Shown here: positions 1-7,834 of the stretch, piece by piece
How positions within the stretch are numbered: the stretch's first letter is position 1
Layout of the letters: the number at the start of each line of letters is the position of its first letter
DNA from: 2-02-FULL-46-13 sp036517235
GTDB lineage: Bacteria > Patescibacteriota > Minisyncoccia > Phycocordibacterales > DSPV01
NCBI GenBank assembly: GCA_036517235.1
Contig: DATDXL010000022.1
Span: 1 to 15,431 of the forward strand
Direction of reading: 5' to 3'
DNA: 15,431 nucleotides
Notes under the pieces: model-generated
The model's database searches: none
The model's input: only the letters and a program-made list of their open reading frames with translations
What the model was told of the DNA's origin: nothing
Program-made: the position numbers and the translations under genes

Positions 1-48
1 GATGAAGCTGAAGAGCTATTGAGAAAGGGTATAGCGCATAGGGGATAG
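1..48 (+). CDS. possible C-terminal tail of a gene entering from the left
   Basis: Frame 1 is open from the window edge to a TAG at 46-48 and reads an acidic, helix-like tail (DEAEELLRKGIAHRG). That composition resembles a real protein end, but only 15 codons are visible and short open stretches occur by chance. The other two forward frames hit stops within the first 25 bases. No function can be given. Direct observation: open frame and stop. Inference: that it is coding. Confidence 0.35.
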   Translation, partial: DEAEELLRKGIAHRG

Positions 49-65
49 GGTATAGAAAAAATACA

Positions 66-151
66 CTACGATGTATCGTAGGATAGCAGGTCTATTTTAT
101 GATAATTCTCCCCATACACGTATTCACAGCTATAGGAGAGAATACGTGTAT
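66..151. repeat. two inverted repeats in the intergenic gap
   Basis: A 6-bp stem (CTACGA, 66-71, with TCGTAG, 76-81) is followed by a perfect 12-bp inverted repeat (114-125 with 140-151) around a 14-base loop. Neither is followed by a T-tract on either strand, so they do not look like simple terminators. They could be RNA hairpins at the end of the left-hand gene or a protein-binding site. Nothing else was recognised in 49-156. Confidence 0.5.
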
Positions 152-156
152 TGGAA

Positions 157-193
157 TAAGAGAAAAGAAAATGGCAAGGTTGAACCTTGCCAT
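157..193 (-). terminator. intrinsic terminator of the 211-945 gene
   Basis: A perfect 10-bp stem (171-180 with 184-193, 3-base loop) is followed on the minus strand by a pyrimidine run rich in T (reverse complement of 157-170). It lies 18 bases beyond the TAA of the minus-strand gene, the expected place for its Rho-independent terminator. Confidence 0.85.
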
Positions 194-210
194 GCTTGCA
201 TAAGAGAAAG

Positions 211-945
211 TTAGACTGCTGGTACAAGTTTTGTCTTTAAAGCTTTAAGTTGTTGCTTCCATTGGGAAAGAAGTTGTTCGCGCACCCCTTTCTCAATCAC
301 CACGAACACGTCTTCCTGCGGCGTTGGTTTGAACTCAGAAATGAGCCCTTGAAATAGCTGGTTTCCGCCAGTGAATTCCTCAAAGAACGAAGTGAGCGAT
401 TGAATGTTATGTCCCATTCTTTTCAAAGAGACACAAAGCAATCCTTTTCGTACCTCATTGAGGAAGGACGGATGATCTTTGCACAAAGACCTTCCGTGTG
501 CAATGAGAATTGGAAACAGAGGATCCAGACATACCCCTCTCCACCGTTCAGATTGGTGGTCTCCAATATTATGATGGATGTAGCGTACCTGTGGGGCAAA
601 CGTTACCTCGGTCCTGTCTCCAGACAGTTCACATGCGACCACAAGATCCAATACCAGTTGTTTTTTGCCCTCGAGAGCAACCACGCATGACCGATTGAAA
701 CTGTTCCGATAGTAAACAAGAGTGCCAGGTATTCCTATTGGGCAAAGAGCGAATCCGTGTTGTTGAACCGCGTCAAAGAAGGTGTTTTTTACCAGATACC
801 TGAAGGCGTTACTTACTAGCCTATCCATCCCCCTTGTTTTTTGCCAGGAGCCGTTTTGATAGTATTTGTCTTGTTCGAAAGTCAGACCGGAGTATTCAGA
901 GGCCCATTTTTCGAGCAGACCGATGTTGAAGTGGATGATATTCAT
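211..945 (-). CDS. hypothetical protein, 244 residues
   Basis: I do not recognise this protein. The frame stays open to 1185, but the ATG at 945 is chosen because AAAGGT sits 3 bases upstream as a ribosome-binding site, and longer versions would run into the divergent helicase gene. The product looks soluble: no signal peptide or membrane helix, mixed alpha/beta, with several aromatic and His-rich stretches mid-protein (around residues 115-130) and a Lys/Gln-rich helix at the C-terminus. A possible promoter (TTGCAT, 17-base spacer, TTAAAT on the minus strand) lies between it and the helicase gene. It is transcribed divergently from the helicase and ends at a clear terminator, so it appears monocistronic. 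A role in DNA processing would be only guilt by association. Confidence 0.65.
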   Translation of the reverse strand: MNIIHFNIGLLEKWASEYSGLTFEQDKYYQNGSWQKTRGMDRLVSNAFRYLVKNTFFDAVQQHGFALCPIGIPGTLVYYRNSFNRSCVVALEGKKQLVLDLVVACELSGDRTEVTFAPQVRYIHHNIGDHQSERWRGVCLDPLFPILIAHGRSLCKDHPSFLNEVRKGLLCVSLKRMGHNIQSLTSFFEEFTGGNQLFQGLISEFKPTPQEDVFVVIEKGVREQLLSQWKQQLKALKTKLVPAV

Positions 946-1026
946 ATTACCTTTGGAGTTCAGTGATGTTTTCTGCGGTAATTTAAGCATTAGAACGCTA
1001 AGAATGCAACGTAGCTGACTGCCCGA

Positions 1027-1041
1027 TGGTATACTAGCCGA
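1027..1041 (+). promoter_or_regulatory. extended -10 promoter directly before the helicase start
   Basis: TG-g-TATACT (1027-1035) is an extended -10 element ending 6 bases before the ATG at 1042. Transcription would begin at or beside the start codon, and no Shine-Dalgarno sequence is present, so the mRNA is probably leaderless. No good -35 box was seen, as is common with extended -10 promoters. Confidence 0.65.
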
Positions 1042-3972
1042 ATGAAAAGCGTGGCGTTCGATACTGCTTATAAGAGCTTCAACTCGAAGCAAAAAGAAGC
1101 GGTGGATACGATTGAAGGTCCCGTGATGGTTATCGCGGGGCCTGGTACGGGAAAGACCACCGTGCTGACCTTGCGTATCGCGCAAATCCTCCGTAAGACC
1201 GATATACCGCCGGATGCCATTCTTGCGTTAACGTTCACTGAATCAGGCGTTCGGTCTATGCGTAAGAAGCTCGTCGAGATTATCGGCCCAGAGGCCTATC
1301 GGGTCGCCATACACACCTTTCATGGTTTGGCGAACGAGATCATCAAGACGTATCCCGATAAGTTTCCCCGCATCATCGGTTCGGAGCATATAGAGGATCT
1401 CGAGCATATACAGCTCGTTGACGAGCTTCTTGCAAAGGGGCATTTCAAAGTGCTTCGTCCTAAAGGTGATCCGATCTACTACGTCAGAAAGATTATTGAT
1501 ACCATACAGAATCTCAAAAAAGACGCCATCACCCCTGATAGCTTGCATAGACTCGTTACAGAGGAAGAAAAAAACATAGCCTCTGCTCCCGATGTCAGGC
1601 ATGCTTCCGGGAAATATGCCGGAGAGATAAAAGGATCGTATCGCGAGCGCTTAGGCGCGGTGGCAAAGAATAAAGAGCTTGTCCGGGCGTATCGTTTGTA
1701 TGAAAAAGCGCTTGCTGAAAAACGTCTCTATGATTATGAAGACATGATCATAGAAGTGGTACAGCGCCTTAAGGAAGACCGCGATCTGCGTCTGCGCCTT
1801 CAGGAAGAGTATCACTATATCTTAGCCGATGAGCATCAGGATGCGAATAAATCTCAAAACGCTTTTTTGGAATCGCTTGCTTCATTTCACGAGGAGCCGA
1901 ATCTTTTCGTCGTGGGGGATGAAAAGCAGGCGATTTTCCGTTTCCAAGGCGCTTCCCTCGAGAATTTTCTCTATTTCAAGAGCCGTTTTCCGGGGACGCG
2001 CCTGATCGTGCTTACCGAGAACTATCGGTCGCATCAGACCATTCTTGATGCCGCACACTCATTGATTATCCACAACGAGGTAGCGGATGAGTCATTGCGG
2101 GCAGAGTTGCGCGCCGCTTCGGGACAGGTACCGCAGAGAGTGACCGTTGTTCATGCCCCCGACCGTCTTTCGGAGATTTCCTTTGTCGCTGATGCCATAA
2201 AGGGTCTGTTGAAAGACGGAAGGGTCGCTTTGCAAGAAATAGCGCTCTTGGTGAGGGACAACGTCCATGCAGGTCCTATCGAGCAGGAATTGGAGAGTCG
2301 AGGGATCCCCATTGCTCGATTTGCCGACACTAACGCACTTGACCACCCGTACCTGGAAGCGCTTCTTGCTTTCATCCGCGCAGCAGTTCATCCCACAGAC
2401 GATGCATTAGTGGCGAAGGCGATTTTCGGTGCGTTTCTGCATATCGATCCTGTAGCGATCGCGCGCACGTTCTCTTTTCGCAGTCGTGGTACGAGCATTC
2501 TCGATGCTCTGAAAACTGCGAAAGAGACGGAGCCGTTCACGGAACTGCTTACACGTTGCGCGCGCATCGCGCATAGCGAGCCGCTCGTTGAAGCTTTTGA
2601 AACGATCGTCGGGCAGACCCAGTTTCTGGACTTTGTCGTTACACACCCTTATTCCTCAGAGCTCTTGCCGCGCTACGCGGGGCTTTTGCAGACGATAATT
2701 CGACACGCTGAACGGGATAAGAAAGCCACGCTCGCAGATTTCATAGAAAGGCTAGATACCGCCGGGAAACACGGACACGCTATAGCTGTTTCTTATACGC
2801 CACAAACAGGTGTGCAGCTGTTGACGGCGCATGGGTCGAAAGGACTCGAATTTGACTACGTGTATATTTTGCATGCGAACGATAACTTCTGGGGAGGACG
2901 GCGCGCACATCAGGCATTCAAGCTCCCTGTGATAGGGACGTTGCCAAACGATTCGATCGATGACGAGAGGAGGCTTTTCTATGTGGCGATGACTCGTGCA
3001 AGAAAATCAGTCACCATCTCTTTCTACGAGCAGGGAGAAGACGGTAAGGAAAAATCACCATCCCGGTTCATTTCGGAGATCGCCGTCGCTCATATCGAGC
3101 AGCGAGAGGTTCCCCAAATCTCTCCGGTTTCCCGCGTTCTGTATGCCGGAAAAAAGAAAAGAGAGGCAGGTATGGAAAAGAAGTACCTCAACGGGCTCTT
3201 CTTAGAGAGGGGTTTTTCTGTCACGCACCTCAATAATTTCCTTGAATGTCCGTGGAGGTATTTCTATGTCGATCTGCTACGCATACCTCGCCGACAGGAC
3301 AATGCGGCGCTCTACGGGACGGCGATGCATGATGCTCTCAAACATTATTTCGATGCGTACGCCCGTGAAGAGGAGATCACTATCAACCGTGCGGCGGCGC
3401 TCTTTGAGAATTATGTATATAGGACGCACATGTCCGATTATGACCTGAAACGATATGTGCAGGAAGGGAAGAAAGAGATAAAGGCCTACCTCTCGCACAC
3501 TAAATTCTCTCGGTCGATTCTAAATGAGTATAAGATTGTCGGTGTACCGTTTACAGTTGCCGATAGTACGATAACGCTGACGGGAAAACTTGATAAAGTC
3601 GAGAGACTTCCGGAGGGGGGCATTAATGTCGTTGATTATAAGACCGGTAACCCCAGGAGTCGCAATGAAATAATGGGAAGAACCGCGAGTTCAAACGGGG
3701 ATTACTACCGCCAACTCGTCTTTTACAAGCTTCTTCTCAGTCTTTATAAAGAGGGTGAGTGGAAGATGAAGACGGGAACGATTGAGTTCATCAAACCCGA
3801 TGGCAAAGGAAAATTTCACCGAGAAGCCTTTGAGATAGAAGATTCTGAAATCGCGGACCTCAAGTCTGTTATAGCAAGAGTTGCTGGAGAGATCCTCTCG
3901 CTTTCGTTCTGGGATAAGTCGTGCAACGACAAAGAGTGCGAGTGGTGCCATCTCAGAAAGATTTCAGCATAA
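1042..3972 (+). CDS. UvrD/AddA-type DNA helicase with C-terminal PD-(D/E)XK nuclease
   Basis: A 976-residue superfamily 1A helicase fused to a nuclease, acting on DNA ends or damaged DNA. Helicase motifs in order: Q motif FNSKQ (~13-17), Walker A GPGTGKTT (33-40), motif Ib around HTFHGL, Walker B DEHQD (263-267), motif III GDEKQAIFRFQG, motif IV ENYRSH, motif V TAHGSKGLEF (595-604), and motif VI with VAMTRAR (648-654). The C-terminal third carries a PD-(D/E)XK fold: CPWRYFY at 736, a GTAMH histidine at 763, then D851 and DYK (865-867). Cys736 plus Cys961, Cys966 and Cys969 (CX4C-X2-C) match the iron-sulfur staple idea of AddB/Cas4-type nucleases. The layout is that of a one-chain AddA-like enzyme; no AddB, RecB or RecC partner lies nearby. 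The start is fixed by the promoter 6 bases upstream. Confidence 0.92.
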   Translation: MKSVAFDTAYKSFNSKQKEAVDTIEGPVMVIAGPGTGKTTVLTLRIAQILRKTDIPPDAILALTFTESGVRSMRKKLVEIIGPEAYRVAIHTFHGLANEIIKTYPDKFPRIIGSEHIEDLEHIQLVDELLAKGHFKVLRPKGDPIYYVRKIIDTIQNLKKDAITPDSLHRLVTEEEKNIASAPDVRHASGKYAGEIKGSYRERLGAVAKNKELVRAYRLYEKALAEKRLYDYEDMIIEVVQRLKEDRDLRLRLQEEYHYILADEHQDANKSQNAFLESLASFHEEPNLFVVGDEKQAIFRFQGASLENFLYFKSRFPGTRLIVLTENYRSHQTILDAAHSLIIHNEVADESLRAELRAASGQVPQRVTVVHAPDRLSEISFVADAIKGLLKDGRVALQEIALLVRDNVHAGPIEQELESRGIPIARFADTNALDHPYLEALLAFIRAAVHPTDDALVAKAIFGAFLHIDPVAIARTFSFRSRGTSILDALKTAKETEPFTELLTRCARIAHSEPLVEAFETIVGQTQFLDFVVTHPYSSELLPRYAGLLQTIIRHAERDKKATLADFIERLDTAGKHGHAIAVSYTPQTGVQLLTAHGSKGLEFDYVYILHANDNFWGGRRAHQAFKLPVIGTLPNDSIDDERRLFYVAMTRARKSVTISFYEQGEDGKEKSPSRFISEIAVAHIEQREVPQISPVSRVLYAGKKKREAGMEKKYLNGLFLERGFSVTHLNNFLECPWRYFYVDLLRIPRRQDNAALYGTAMHDALKHYFDAYAREEEITINRAAALFENYVYRTHMSDYDLKRYVQEGKKEIKAYLSHTKFSRSILNEYKIVGVPFTVADSTITLTGKLDKVERLPEGGINVVDYKTGNPRSRNEIMGRTASSNGDYYRQLVFYKLLLSLYKEGEWKMKTGTIEFIKPDGKGKFHREAFEIEDSEIADLKSVIARVAGEILSLSFWDKSCNDKECEWCHLRKISA

Positions 3973-3981
3973 ACGACTAGC

Positions 3982-4800
3982 CTAGGAGGCACCTCCCTGG
4001 AGGATGATATCCAGGATTTTTTGCATGAGCGTGAGAGGAAACGCGCCTGAAACAGAAACGCGCCGTTTATCAGTAGAAAAGACGACAGTCTCTGGAGGAA
4101 GCGTGATTGTGAGATTCTGGATACTTGCGATGACCTGATCGCTTATAGGCGTGTTTGAGACGATCACAGAAAAGGGTGTCCCTCGCCCTCCTGCTTTTAC
4201 CGCTTCAGCGTATTCCTGCTGTACCTTTTCAGCATATCTCCCGCTAGCGAGGCATGCACTGAATGCTGTCTCATCTAATCCGATATCTTTGGCGATTTTG
4301 GGGAGTTGCGCGCTATCGAGCCCGTTGTTGGAAGGCGTAATCTTGAAGATACCATTGACGTAATCCCAAAAGGCCTGTTTTCCCCCGAGTTCTGTAGCGC
4401 ACTCACTCGCCTCTGCTTCCTTTGGTGCTTTAGGGTGGAGCTGTTCTAGGGGGAAATGCCGGTAGACCCAGAGGACCTTCCCTTCTTTTCCATAAATGTC
4501 AGCGATTTGTTGCATGGTCGCATGGAACGTCTTACAGAATGGGCACTCAAGGTCTGTATAGACTACGACAGAAAGAGGTGCCGCCGGATTTCCGAGGACA
4601 TGCTCACTCGCGCTGATCGGCTGGATTTCTATCACACCGCTCGATGTCTGGTCTGGAGGTAAGGTTGCCGTTCCTCCAGTTTGTGGATTCGAGATACTTC
4701 CTCCACGAGAGAAGAAAACCGCTCCTGCGATAAGGGCGCCTGCAAAGACGATGGCCACGGGTACTGAGAAGGAATTCTTTGATGTTTCAGATTCTTGCAT
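3982..4800 (-). CDS. membrane-anchored DsbA-like thioredoxin-fold protein
   Basis: A 272-residue extracytoplasmic thiol-disulfide oxidoreductase of the DsbA/BdbD (Thioredoxin_4) type. It would form or shuffle disulfides in exported proteins. One membrane anchor (residues ~11-31) is followed by a Pro/Thr/Ser-rich linker, then the thioredoxin fold with the active site C86-P-F-C89 and the cis-proline at T208-P209. A second cysteine pair (C134, C183) is common in BdbD-like proteins. Unusually, after the cis-proline strand about 27 extra residues precede the final helix, where the family normally has a short hairpin. Its TAG stop lies 9 bases from the stop of the convergent helicase gene. A CATAAT box ends 11 bases before the ATG, suggesting a very short leader. 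No DsbB or VKOR partner is in the window. Confidence 0.9.
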   Translation of the reverse strand: MQESETSKNSFSVPVAIVFAGALIAGAVFFSRGGSISNPQTGGTATLPPDQTSSGVIEIQPISASEHVLGNPAAPLSVVVYTDLECPFCKTFHATMQQIADIYGKEGKVLWVYRHFPLEQLHPKAPKEAEASECATELGGKQAFWDYVNGIFKITPSNNGLDSAQLPKIAKDIGLDETAFSACLASGRYAEKVQQEYAEAVKAGGRGTPFSVIVSNTPISDQVIASIQNLTITLPPETVVFSTDKRRVSVSGAFPLTLMQKILDIILQGGAS

Positions 4801-5009
4801 TATTTTGACTAATTATGGGCGAAGTAATGAGGGAATTGTATACAAATTGTTTTCGTTTGGCAACGACCGAGCGTTGAGCGACATTGTTTTCTTGGGAGTG
4901 GAGCGAATTAGAAAACAAGAAGTACCCATGTGGTGCGAGGAAGTACTGAGCCCACCAGGGCGAACGTAAGAAGCTATCGTTGCGTAGCGGCATATTTGTA
5001 GTGTATATT
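4801..5009 (+). promoter_or_regulatory. divergent promoter region; promoter of the ZIP gene at 4980-5009
   Basis: This gap separates divergent genes. On the plus strand TTGCGT (4980-4985), an 18-base spacer and TATATT (5004-5009) end 7 bases before the ZIP gene ATG, a leaderless-type arrangement. On the minus strand CATAAT (4812-4817) serves the DsbA-like gene. A perfect 10-bp palindrome TTGTATACAA (4837-4846) near the minus-strand promoter may be an operator. No convincing coding sequence was found here. Confidence 0.5.
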
Positions 5010-5016
5010 CTTAGGG

Positions 5017-5784
5017 ATGTTTACATACGCCTTTCTTAGTGTCCTTGCGGTAAGTGCGCTCTCTCTTGTCGGAGCGTTTACGCTCACGCTCAAGGAGAAA
5101 GTACTGAAATCTCTTATTTTCGTGCTTGTCAGCATGTCCGCGGGTGCGCTCTTCGGTGACGCCTTCATCCACCTGATTCCGGAGGCTTTTTCAGGCGCTC
5201 TCAGTCCTGACAGAGCGTCACTCTATCTTTTGATAGGCATCCTCTTCTTCTTCATGTTGGAGAAATTCCTTCACTGGCGCCATAGCCACGGCATTGATGA
5301 GGAATCGGGAGAGACAGGGAGCACCCATGACCATTCCAAGAAAAACGTCGGTATCATGGTGCTTGTGGGCGACGCAATACACAACCTTATCGATGGGGTC
5401 ATCATCGGCGCGAGCTTTCTCGTGAGCGTGGAAGTCGGCGTAGCGACGACCCTCGCGGTAGCCTTGCATGAGATACCTCAAGAGATAGGGGATTTCGGCC
5501 TTCTTATCCATTCCGGTCTATCTCGGGGGAAAGCGCTTCTTTTCAACTTTCTTTCCGGACTCGCCTCCCTCTTGGGGTTGGCGCTCGCGTTCTCCCTTCA
5601 GGGCGGAGTGGAGGGGTTCATCCCTAGCGCGCTCGCATTCGCCGCGGGCGGTTTCGTCTATATCGCCGGTTCCGACCTTGTTCCTGAGATCCAAAAGACA
5701 AAAGAGCTTAAGAAGTCGCTTATTCAGGTGCTTTCTATGGTCGTCGGAATTCTCGCTATGATGCTTTTATTGTATTTTGAATAA
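5017..5784 (+). CDS. ZIP-family divalent metal transporter
   Basis: A 255-residue polytopic membrane protein of the ZIP (SLC39/ZupT) family, which moves Zn2+ and related divalent metals into the cytoplasm. About eight hydrophobic segments are visible. The two signature helices are present: HNLIDG (122-127) with H122, N123 and D126, and HEIPQE (151-156) with H151, E152 and E156, which form the binuclear metal site. The loop before them (about 88-110) is rich in His and acidic residues, typical of ZIP metal-sensing loops. No Shine-Dalgarno sequence lies before the ATG; a -10 box 7 bases upstream sets the start. The end overlaps the next gene (uppP) by 8 bases, so the two are co-transcribed and translationally coupled. 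The metal carried cannot be told from sequence alone. Confidence 0.93.
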   Translation: MFTYAFLSVLAVSALSLVGAFTLTLKEKVLKSLIFVLVSMSAGALFGDAFIHLIPEAFSGALSPDRASLYLLIGILFFFMLEKFLHWRHSHGIDEESGETGSTHDHSKKNVGIMVLVGDAIHNLIDGVIIGASFLVSVEVGVATTLAVALHEIPQEIGDFGLLIHSGLSRGKALLFNFLSGLASLLGLALAFSLQGGVEGFIPSALAFAAGGFVYIAGSDLVPEIQKTKELKKSLIQVLSMVVGILAMMLLLYFE

Positions 5785-6586
5785 TCTCGTGGACATTCTT
5801 CCATCGGCGTTATTGGGTTTGGTGCAGGGATTAACGGAATTCATTCCGGTATCTTCTTCGGGACACCTCATCCTTACGCGTGAACTTTTCGGTATCGGTG
5901 AGAGTTCCCACGCGCTTGCGTTCGACGCTGTGTTGCAGCTCTCTACAGCGCTCGCGGTGGGCTGGTACTTCAGGACTGAACTACTCGCCTTGGGTAAGGC
6001 CCTGTGGAACAAGCTTTCAGGGAAGCCAGTTGAATCTCACCAACAGACGCTTTTTCTTGCGCTCGCATTGGGTACGATACCCGCGGTGCTTGCGGGACTT
6101 TTTCTAGAAGAAACGATGAACACGGTGTTTCGATCAAGCCGGCTTATTGCCTGGACCCTCATCGCGGGGGCGCTCTTGATGTTTATTGCGGATCGTGTAG
6201 GCAAACAGGGGAGTGAAATAAATTTACGCCAAGGTTTCTTGGTAGGTCTTTTTCAAATGCTCGCCTTGGTTCCCGGTATATCCCGTTCTGGCGCTACTAT
6301 TTCCGGAGGTTTGTTTCTCGGGCTTACCCGAGAGACAGCGACTCGATTCAGTTTTCTCTTAGGTTTCCCGATACTTCTTGGTTCAGGATTAAAGAAGCTC
6401 TATGAACTTTGGAGCGCGAACACGCTTGTCGCCGACGGTGCCGGATTGCTTGTCGGGTCAGTCGTCGCGTTTCTCTCGGGTCTCGCGGCCATCCATTTCC
6501 TTGTCTCCTACCTCAAACGCCGCGATATGACCGTATTCGTGGTATACCGCCTTCTTCTCGCCGCACTGATATTGTTTTTGTTATAA
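5777..6586 (+). CDS. uppP: undecaprenyl-diphosphate phosphatase
   Basis: A 269-residue integral membrane enzyme of the UppP/BacA family. It removes one phosphate from undecaprenyl diphosphate so the lipid carrier can be reused for peptidoglycan and other envelope polymers; it is linked to bacitracin tolerance. The two signatures are intact: QGLTEFIPVSSSGHL (17-31, with E21 and H30) and PGISRSGAT (166-174, with R170). Length is normal for the family. The start is TTG at 5777, inside the ZIP gene's last codons; GTG at 5789 is an alternative that would shorten it by four residues. With no ribosome-binding site, translation probably depends on ribosomes finishing the ZIP gene. A strong terminator begins 4 bases after the stop. 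Confidence 0.95.
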   Translation: MNNLVDILPSALLGLVQGLTEFIPVSSSGHLILTRELFGIGESSHALAFDAVLQLSTALAVGWYFRTELLALGKALWNKLSGKPVESHQQTLFLALALGTIPAVLAGLFLEETMNTVFRSSRLIAWTLIAGALLMFIADRVGKQGSEINLRQGFLVGLFQMLALVPGISRSGATISGGLFLGLTRETATRFSFLLGFPILLGSGLKKLYELWSANTLVADGAGLLVGSVVAFLSGLAAIHFLVSYLKRRDMTVFVVYRLLLAALILFLL

Positions 6587-6589
6587 GAA

Positions 6590-6625
6590 AAAGCGATGCC
6601 CTTTGGCATCGCTTTGGGTGTTTTT
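6590..6625. terminator. bidirectional terminator between uppP and the 6639-6881 gene
   Basis: A perfect 11-bp stem (6590-6600 with 6605-6615, loop CTTT) has T-runs on both sides: TTTTT at 6621-6625 on the plus strand and TTTTTCTT reading on the minus strand. It ends both uppP and the convergent small gene. Confidence 0.9.
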
Positions 6626-6638
6626 CCGCATAAAGCGG

Positions 6639-6881
6639 TTACGGCTGGTAGTGCGGAGATATGTTGATACGAAACTTTGTTCTGTCTGAAAACAAAGGAT
6701 CGCTGGGCCATCGTTGATAAAAAGGTGTCGAACTTTGTACAACCCTGTCAGGGTAGAAGGATTGTATGAGAACACCAAAATCTTGCGCGGATACCTCGAC
6801 TTTCGAACAGTTCTGGCAGATTGCCTCAACCACGCTTTCCCCGATTAATTTGAGTAACTCTTTTTCAGTCATCGTTTTCAT
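6639..6881 (-). CDS. small hypothetical protein, 80 residues
   Basis: The start is fixed by a strong Shine-Dalgarno AGGAGG 10 bases before the ATG at 6881. The first half (MKTMTEKELLKLIGESVVEA) looks like a regular amphipathic helix pair, followed by one CQNC motif and then a Pro/Ser/Tyr-rich C-terminal half that ends in HYQP. It is predicted to be cytosolic. A single CXXC could be a redox pair or half of a metal site, possibly completed by dimerisation. I do not recognise the family. It stands alone, with its own leader (>100 bases to the next upstream feature) and the shared terminator. It is one of few genes here with a classical ribosome-binding site. Confidence 0.7.
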   Translation of the reverse strand: MKTMTEKELLKLIGESVVEAICQNCSKVEVSAQDFGVLIQSFYPDRVVQSSTPFYQRWPSDPLFSDRTKFRINISPHYQP

Positions 6882-7066
6882 GAGCCCTTTTCCTCCTTTC
6901 TTGTCTGGTATTGATACTTCACAGAAATATACACAATGCAACCTATCGTATCGTTGTTATTACCGGTTCGTCAGAATTTATATCTTACCCTTCTCAGTGA
7001 GTTTATCGCGGCCAGTACGTTATAGACTCTGTTACTGCTTTACTATACTATTTTATGCTTGTCCAT

Positions 7067-7104
7067 ATACACTAAACAAGTGCGGCCGCATATAATTAGT
7101 GTAT
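7067..7104. repeat. palindrome copy 1, covering promoter and start of the Cas2-like gene
   Basis: The 38-bp dyad is exactly symmetric about 7085/7086: 9-bp arms ATACACTAA (7067-7075) and TTAGTGTAT (7096-7104) around a central perfect 10-bp palindrome TGCGGCCGCA (7081-7090). The 5-base joints are not symmetric. It includes the -10 box and the ATG's first two bases. A second copy lies at 7706-7741. An operator or an element end are both possible. Confidence 0.9.
7091..7096 (+). promoter_or_regulatory. consensus -10 box of the Cas2-like gene
   Basis: TATAAT lies inside the palindrome and ends 6 bases before the ATG at 7103, so the transcript should be leaderless. No good -35 is visible at 16-18 bases. 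A protein bound to the palindrome would block RNA polymerase directly. Confidence 0.65.
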
Positions 7105-7681
7105 GGTTGGACTTGAGGAAAAAGTACGGAAAAGGATACGCCGAAAGGATCTGCGGAGAGCGATCCTTGGAGCGATAGGGGTCGCGGGGATGTTGAGCCT
7201 TGCGGTTGTTGCACCGAATGTCATTGGTGCGTTGGGGAAGTTAGGAATCATTTCTCCAGGCAAGCGGCAGAGGGAGATAGTGAATAGAGCGCGAGACCGT
7301 CTTGTTGACAGCGGTTTTTTAAAGCGAGATGAGTTCGGTTACCTTCGCCTCACAGTAAAAGGTAAATATGAACTAGAAAAATTAGAGCAGGAGGGCGCAC
7401 AGCTGAAGAAACCCAAGCGATGGGATGGCAAATGGCGTGTTCTTATTTTTGATATCCCCGAACAAAAGAGGACTGTACGCAACAAGGTTCGCCTGACACT
7501 AGTAGCTGCTGGGTTTCAGAAGCTACAGCAGAGCGTGTGGGTATACCCCTATCCCTGCGAAGATTTTATAGCTCTTCTTAAAACAGACCTTTTTATCAAT
7601 AAGAATCTAGTCTACATCGTAACCGACGAGATAGAAGGAGATTTATTTTTGCAAAGACGTTTCGGATTGGTTGGGAAATAA
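7103..7681 (+). CDS. winged-helix/Cas2-like (PaaX-type) regulator or nuclease
   Basis: A 192-residue protein in two parts. Residues ~1-50 hold a basic start and a long Ala/Gly/Val-rich hydrophobic stretch (20-50); ~52-98 form a winged-helix-like DNA-binding domain ending in LTVKGKYELEKL; ~108-190 are Cas2-like, with WRVLIFDIPE (strand 1, D117) and a VWVYPYPCED strand. The combination matches the C-terminal organisation of PaaX-type repressors and proteins often auto-annotated as Cas2 in Patescibacteria (from memory). No cas1, other cas gene or CRISPR array is in the window, so CRISPR adaptation is unlikely. The gene is bracketed by two palindromes, the first covering its promoter, which suggests autoregulation or a small mobile unit. 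Start and -10 box together imply a leaderless mRNA. Confidence 0.85.
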   Translation: MVGLEEKVRKRIRRKDLRRAILGAIGVAGMLSLAVVAPNVIGALGKLGIISPGKRQREIVNRARDRLVDSGFLKRDEFGYLRLTVKGKYELEKLEQEGAQLKKPKRWDGKWRVLIFDIPEQKRTVRNKVRLTLVAAGFQKLQQSVWVYPYPCEDFIALLKTDLFINKNLVYIVTDEIEGDLFLQRRFGLVGK

Positions 7682-7705
7682 AGCCTCCTGTTCTCTTTGT
7701 GCTCC

Positions 7706-7741
7706 TACACTAAACAAGTGCGGCCGCATTTGATTAGTGTA
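7706..7741. repeat. palindrome copy 2, downstream of the Cas2-like gene
   Basis: Matches copy 1 at 34 of 36 positions (7706-7741 against 7068-7103), in the same orientation, starting 638 bases later and 24 bases after the gene's stop. Arms TACACTAA and TTAGTGTA and the central TGCGGCCGCA are unchanged; the two differences fall in the asymmetric joint and destroy the -10 box. Conservation of the symmetric parts only points to selection on the dyad, not on a promoter. Confidence 0.9.
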
Positions 7742-7834
7742 TTAGTATAGAGATACAATCAATGACCTTTGCCCTAACACAACAGTCGAAGTCTGACTTT
7801 ATTGAACATGTCAGCATGGATTTAGTTTTTGCAC

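Noticed and set aside
946..1185. N-terminal extension of the 211-945 gene
   Set aside because: The frame is open to 1185 but overlaps the divergent helicase start and lacks coding character; the ATG at 945 has a good ribosome-binding site.
4787..4993. minus-strand frame of 68 codons in the gap before the ZIP gene
   Set aside because: It overlaps the DsbA-like gene start and both promoters and shows no protein-like pattern.
7103..7681. CRISPR-Cas adaptation locus
   Set aside because: The protein has a Cas2-like domain, but no cas1, effector or repeat-spacer array is present; the two palindromes are single copies, not an array.
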